In this document: positions 61,529-64,000 of the stretch, one piece after another
How the letters are laid out: each line of letters begins with the position of its first letter
Position numbering within the stretch: the stretch's first letter is position 1
From: Ensifer sp. MPMI2T
GTDB taxonomy: Bacteria > Pseudomonadota > Alphaproteobacteria > Rhizobiales > Rhizobiaceae
Direction: 5' to 3'
Length of the DNA stretch: 64,000 nucleotides
Assembly (NCBI RefSeq): GCF_004827385.1
Contig: NZ_SRXN01000036.1
Coordinates: forward strand, 1-64,000
Program-made: the position numbers and the translations under genes
The notes under the pieces: generated by a model
What the model saw: only the letters and a program-made list of their open reading frames with translations
Told to the model about the DNA's origin: nothing
Database searches by the model: none

Positions 61529-62128
61529 ATGTCCATTGGCATCATCGGATCCGGCAACATCGGATCGGCCTTTGCCCGGGCACTCGCCCGGGCGGGGGTT
61601 TCGGCCGTTATTTCCAACAGCCGCGGGCCTGAGAGCCTCAAAGAGCTGGCCGACGAACTCTCCCCTTACATCACCGCCGGGACGCGCGAAGAGGCCGCAA
61701 GCGCCGACCTCGTGCTTGTCGCCGTAAACTGGTCGAAGCTGCCGAAGGCGCTTTCCGGTCTGCCGGATTGGAACGGCCGGATCGTTATCGATGCGAACAA
61801 CCCGATCGAGGCGCCGCTCTTCAAGCCCGCCGAACTCAAGGGGCGGCTTTCCAGTGAAATCTTCGCCGACCTCGTCCCAGGCGCGCGCGTCGTCAAGGCC
61901 TTCAACCATCTGCAGCCGCACCTCGTTTCCGCCGATCCGAAGGCAGAGGGCGGCCGCCGCGTGCTTTTCTTCTCCGGCGATGACGCCGCCGCCAAGACGG
62001 AGGTCGGCGGGCTGATCGACCGGCTCGGCTTCTTCGGCATCGATCTCGGTCCGCTCTCGGTCGGCGGAAAGCTCACGCAGTTTCCCGGTGGTCCGCTGCC
62101 GGCGCTGAACCTCGTCAAGTTCGATTGA
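61529..62128 (+). CDS. NADPH-dependent F420 reductase-like NAD(P)-binding protein
   Basis: A 199-residue Rossmann protein with IGIIGSGNIGSAFARALA (about 3-20), VVKAFNHLQPH (about 122) and GGPLPALN at the end, the pattern of the NPD-type (F420:NADPH oxidoreductase/pyrroline-5-carboxylate reductase-like) family. Rhizobia do not make F420, so it probably acts as another NADP oxidoreductase. AGGAAG precedes the ATG. The upstream SDR is broken, so it may now be expressed alone. Confidence 0.78.
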   Translation: MSIGIIGSGNIGSAFARALARAGVSAVISNSRGPESLKELADELSPYITAGTREEAASADLVLVAVNWSKLPKALSGLPDWNGRIVIDANNPIEAPLFKPAELKGRLSSEIFADLVPGARVVKAFNHLQPHLVSADPKAEGGRRVLFFSGDDAAAKTEVGGLIDRLGFFGIDLGPLSVGGKLTQFPGGPLPALNLVKFD

Positions 62129-62332
62129 AATGGGGCAGGCCCGTGATCCGGCCTGCTTTTCGACGCCCGCAATCCTGTTTCGCACACCATTTCTATTTGT
62201 CTTTTTGCGCTGCACAAGATAGAGCTTTGCAAGCCAAAATTTGTGCAGTTGCCTTTTCGCGGGGCTTACTGCGGGCCATATCGCGAAACGGGGCGCCATC
62301 CCCCGTGCCCCGGCGGATTGGAGGGTCCGAAG

Positions 62333-63208
62333 ATGAAAACGATCACCACCATCGCCGAACTGCGCGCGGCTCTCGCCGAGCATCGGCGCGCGGGGAAGAG
62401 CGTCGGTCTCGTCCCCACAATGGGCTATCTTCATATCGGCCACATGGAGCTCGTGCGTCGCGCGCGCAGTGAGAACGACGTGGTCGTCGCCAGCATCTTC
62501 GTTAATCCGCTGCAGTTCGGGCCGAATGAGGATCTTGCCAAGTATCCGCGCGATCTTGGACGCGATCAGGCGATGCTCGCCGAAGGCGGCGTCGACTTTC
62601 TCTTCGCGCCCGGTGTTTCCGACATGTATCCGCGCCCGATGGAGACCGTGGTCGACTTGCCGAAGCTCGGCTCGGAGCTCGAGGGTTCGGTCCGGCCAGG
62701 CCATTTCGCTGGCGTCGCGACGGTCGTCACCAAGCTCTTCAACATCGTTCAACCGGACCGCGCCTATTTCGGCGAGAAGGATTTCCAGCAGCTCCAGATC
62801 ATCCGCCGCATGGTCGAGGATCTGGCGCAGCCCGTCTCGGTGATCGGCGTGCCGACGGTGCGCGAGGCCGATGGCCTCGCCTGTTCGTCGCGCAACGTCT
62901 ATCTGACCGCCGACGAGCGTCGCGCCGCCGCGATCGTGCCTAAGGCGCTGGGCGAGGCCGAAAGGCTCATCGCCGGCGGGCTGACTGATCCTGCTGCGGT
63001 CGAGAAGGGTGTCATCGATTTTCTGTCGACGGAACCGCTGGCGCGGCCGGAGGTCGTCGCGCTCCGCAATCCGGAAACGCTGGAGCCGATCCAGGAAATC
63101 GGCGAGAAACCGGTTCTGCTTTTGCTGTTCGTCCGCTTCGGCACCACGAAGCTGCTCGACAACCGTGTTATCGCTCCGAAATCCGCCCATTTTGCAAAGG
63201 TAGCCTGA
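62333..63208 (+). CDS. panC: Pantothenate synthetase PanC
   Basis: Joins pantoate and beta-alanine with ATP in pantothenate (CoA) synthesis. The 291 residues contain VPTMGYLHIGHMELVR (about 24) with the HxGH motif, IFVNPLQFGPNED (about 56), YFGEKDFQQLQ (about 145) and the KMSKS-like CSSRNVYLT. The start at 62333 has GGAGGG upstream. panB follows two bases after the stop, forming an operon. Confidence 0.95.
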   Translation: MKTITTIAELRAALAEHRRAGKSVGLVPTMGYLHIGHMELVRRARSENDVVVASIFVNPLQFGPNEDLAKYPRDLGRDQAMLAEGGVDFLFAPGVSDMYPRPMETVVDLPKLGSELEGSVRPGHFAGVATVVTKLFNIVQPDRAYFGEKDFQQLQIIRRMVEDLAQPVSVIGVPTVREADGLACSSRNVYLTADERRAAAIVPKALGEAERLIAGGLTDPAAVEKGVIDFLSTEPLARPEVVALRNPETLEPIQEIGEKPVLLLLFVRFGTTKLLDNRVIAPKSAHFAKVA

Positions 63209-63210
63209 GA

Positions 63211-64000
63211 ATGAGCGTACAGACCGCGAAGCGGCGGCTGAGCCCCGCCAATATCGAAGCCCTGAAGGGCGAACGCCCGATCGTCAGCCTCACCGCCTAT
63301 ACGACGCCGATCGCGCGTCTGCTCGATCCGCATGTCGATTTCCTGCTCGTCGGCGATTCGCTCGGCATGGTGCTCTACGGCCTCGACACCACGGTCGGCG
63401 TCACGCTCGACATGATGATCGCGCATGGCCAGGCGGTGATGCGCGGCTCCGAACGCTCGTGCGTCGTCATCGATCTTCCGTTCGGCTCCTATCAGGAATC
63501 GAAGGAACAGGCGTTCCGCAGCGCCGCACGCATCCTGAAGGAGACCGGCTGCAGCGCGGTGAAGCTGGAGGGTGGGGCGGAAATGGCCGAGACGGTCGAT
63601 TTCCTCGTCAGCCGTGGTATCCCGGTGCTCGGCCATGTCGGCCTTATGCCGCAGCTCGTGAACACCACCGGCGGCTACCGCTCGGTCGGTCGCAACGAGA
63701 AGGAAGTGGCGAAGATCCGCCGCGACGCCAAGGCGATCGACGATGCCGGGGCATTCGCCATTGTCGTCGAAGGCACGGTCGAACCGGTCGCCCGCGAGAT
63801 CACCGCGAGCCTGCGCTCGCCGACAATCGGCATTGGCGCGTCACCCGCCTGCGACGGCCAGATCCTCGTGTCCGACGACATGCTTGGCATCTTCAACGAT
63901 TTCAAGCCGCGCTTCGTCAAGCACTTCGCCGAGCTCGCCCCGGCGATCTCGAAGGCGGTCGAGGACTATGCCAACGAGGTGAAGGCGCGGACTTTCCCGG
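63211..64000 (+). CDS. panB: Ketopantoate hydroxymethyltransferase PanB (3' end beyond window)
   Basis: Makes ketopantoate from 2-ketoisovalerate and methylene-THF, the step before PanC's substrate. The 263 visible residues show SLTAYTTPIARLLD (about 26), VGDSLGMVLYG (about 47-57, Mg-binding Asp), KLEGG (about 117) and GHVGLMPQ (about 141), then IGIGASPACDGQILV near 209. The family is about 270 residues, so only a few residues and the stop are beyond 64000. Co-transcribed with panC. Confidence 0.93.
   Translation, partial: MSVQTAKRRLSPANIEALKGERPIVSLTAYTTPIARLLDPHVDFLLVGDSLGMVLYGLDTTVGVTLDMMIAHGQAVMRGSERSCVVIDLPFGSYQESKEQAFRSAARILKETGCSAVKLEGGAEMAETVDFLVSRGIPVLGHVGLMPQLVNTTGGYRSVGRNEKEVAKIRRDAKAIDDAGAFAIVVEGTVEPVAREITASLRSPTIGIGASPACDGQILVSDDMLGIFNDFKPRFVKHFAELAPAISKAVEDYANEVKARTFP

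Overview
The window reads as a chromosomal stretch of an alphaproteobacterium of the family Rhizobiaceae, most likely Sinorhizobium/Ensifer. The evidence is high GC content, the alphaproteobacterial division and cell-wall (dcw) gene order, an FtsZ with a very long Pro/Gln/Val-rich linker, the betaine-lipid genes btaA-btaB, a pyrophosphate-type phosphofructokinase, and several dispersed palindromic intergenic repeats of the rhizobial RIME type. The genus call rests on remembered gene order, not on a search. No phage, insertion sequence, integrase, CRISPR array, tRNA or rRNA was seen.

Layout. 1-2.6 kb: an overlapping aldehyde/iron-alcohol dehydrogenase pair. 2.7-5.3 kb: an orphan ParA-type ATPase, then a soluble globin-coupled chemoreceptor. 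5.4-14 kb: FAD amine oxidase, L,D-transpeptidase, a DUF4432/aldose-epimerase-like protein, a small phosphatase/sulfurtransferase-like protein, a repeat cluster, and a three-gene minus-strand operon (lipase-like hydrolase, EamA transporter, ThDP enzyme). 14.2-19 kb: a T2 ribonuclease homologue with altered active-site residues, ettA, and an ArsR-methyltransferase fusion with metF. 19-33.5 kb: an unannotated 25-residue membrane peptide, another EamA transporter, MltB-type transglycosylase, GH25 lysozyme, btaA-btaB divergent from a serine hydrolase, two SLT transglycosylases, PPi-phosphofructokinase, a TerB/J-domain protein overlapping an AmpD-like amidase, and an FAD oxidase.

33.5-60.3 kb is the core block: RNase P RNA (rnpB), then mraZ-rsmH-ftsL-ftsI-murE-murF-mraY-murD-ftsW-murG-murC-murB (terminator) ddl-ftsQ-ftsA-ftsZ (terminator) lpxC (terminator) bamD-recN-ligA. 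It makes lipid II, builds the divisome, starts lipid A synthesis and supplies outer-membrane assembly and DNA repair/ligation. 60.3-64 kb: VOC-family protein, a decayed short-chain dehydrogenase, an F420-reductase-like protein, and panC-panB (panB cut by the window end).

Most of the window is ordinary core genome. The observations most worth a second look are four CCCA boxes at exact 10-bp spacing upstream of mraZ, a palindrome just before the ArsR-methyltransferase/metF operon, a 26-bp dyad between ftsZ and lpxC, the ParA-chemoreceptor pairing, the altered RNase T2 homologue, leader hairpins that bury the likely ribosome sites of mraY and ligA, and the unannotated 25-codon gene.
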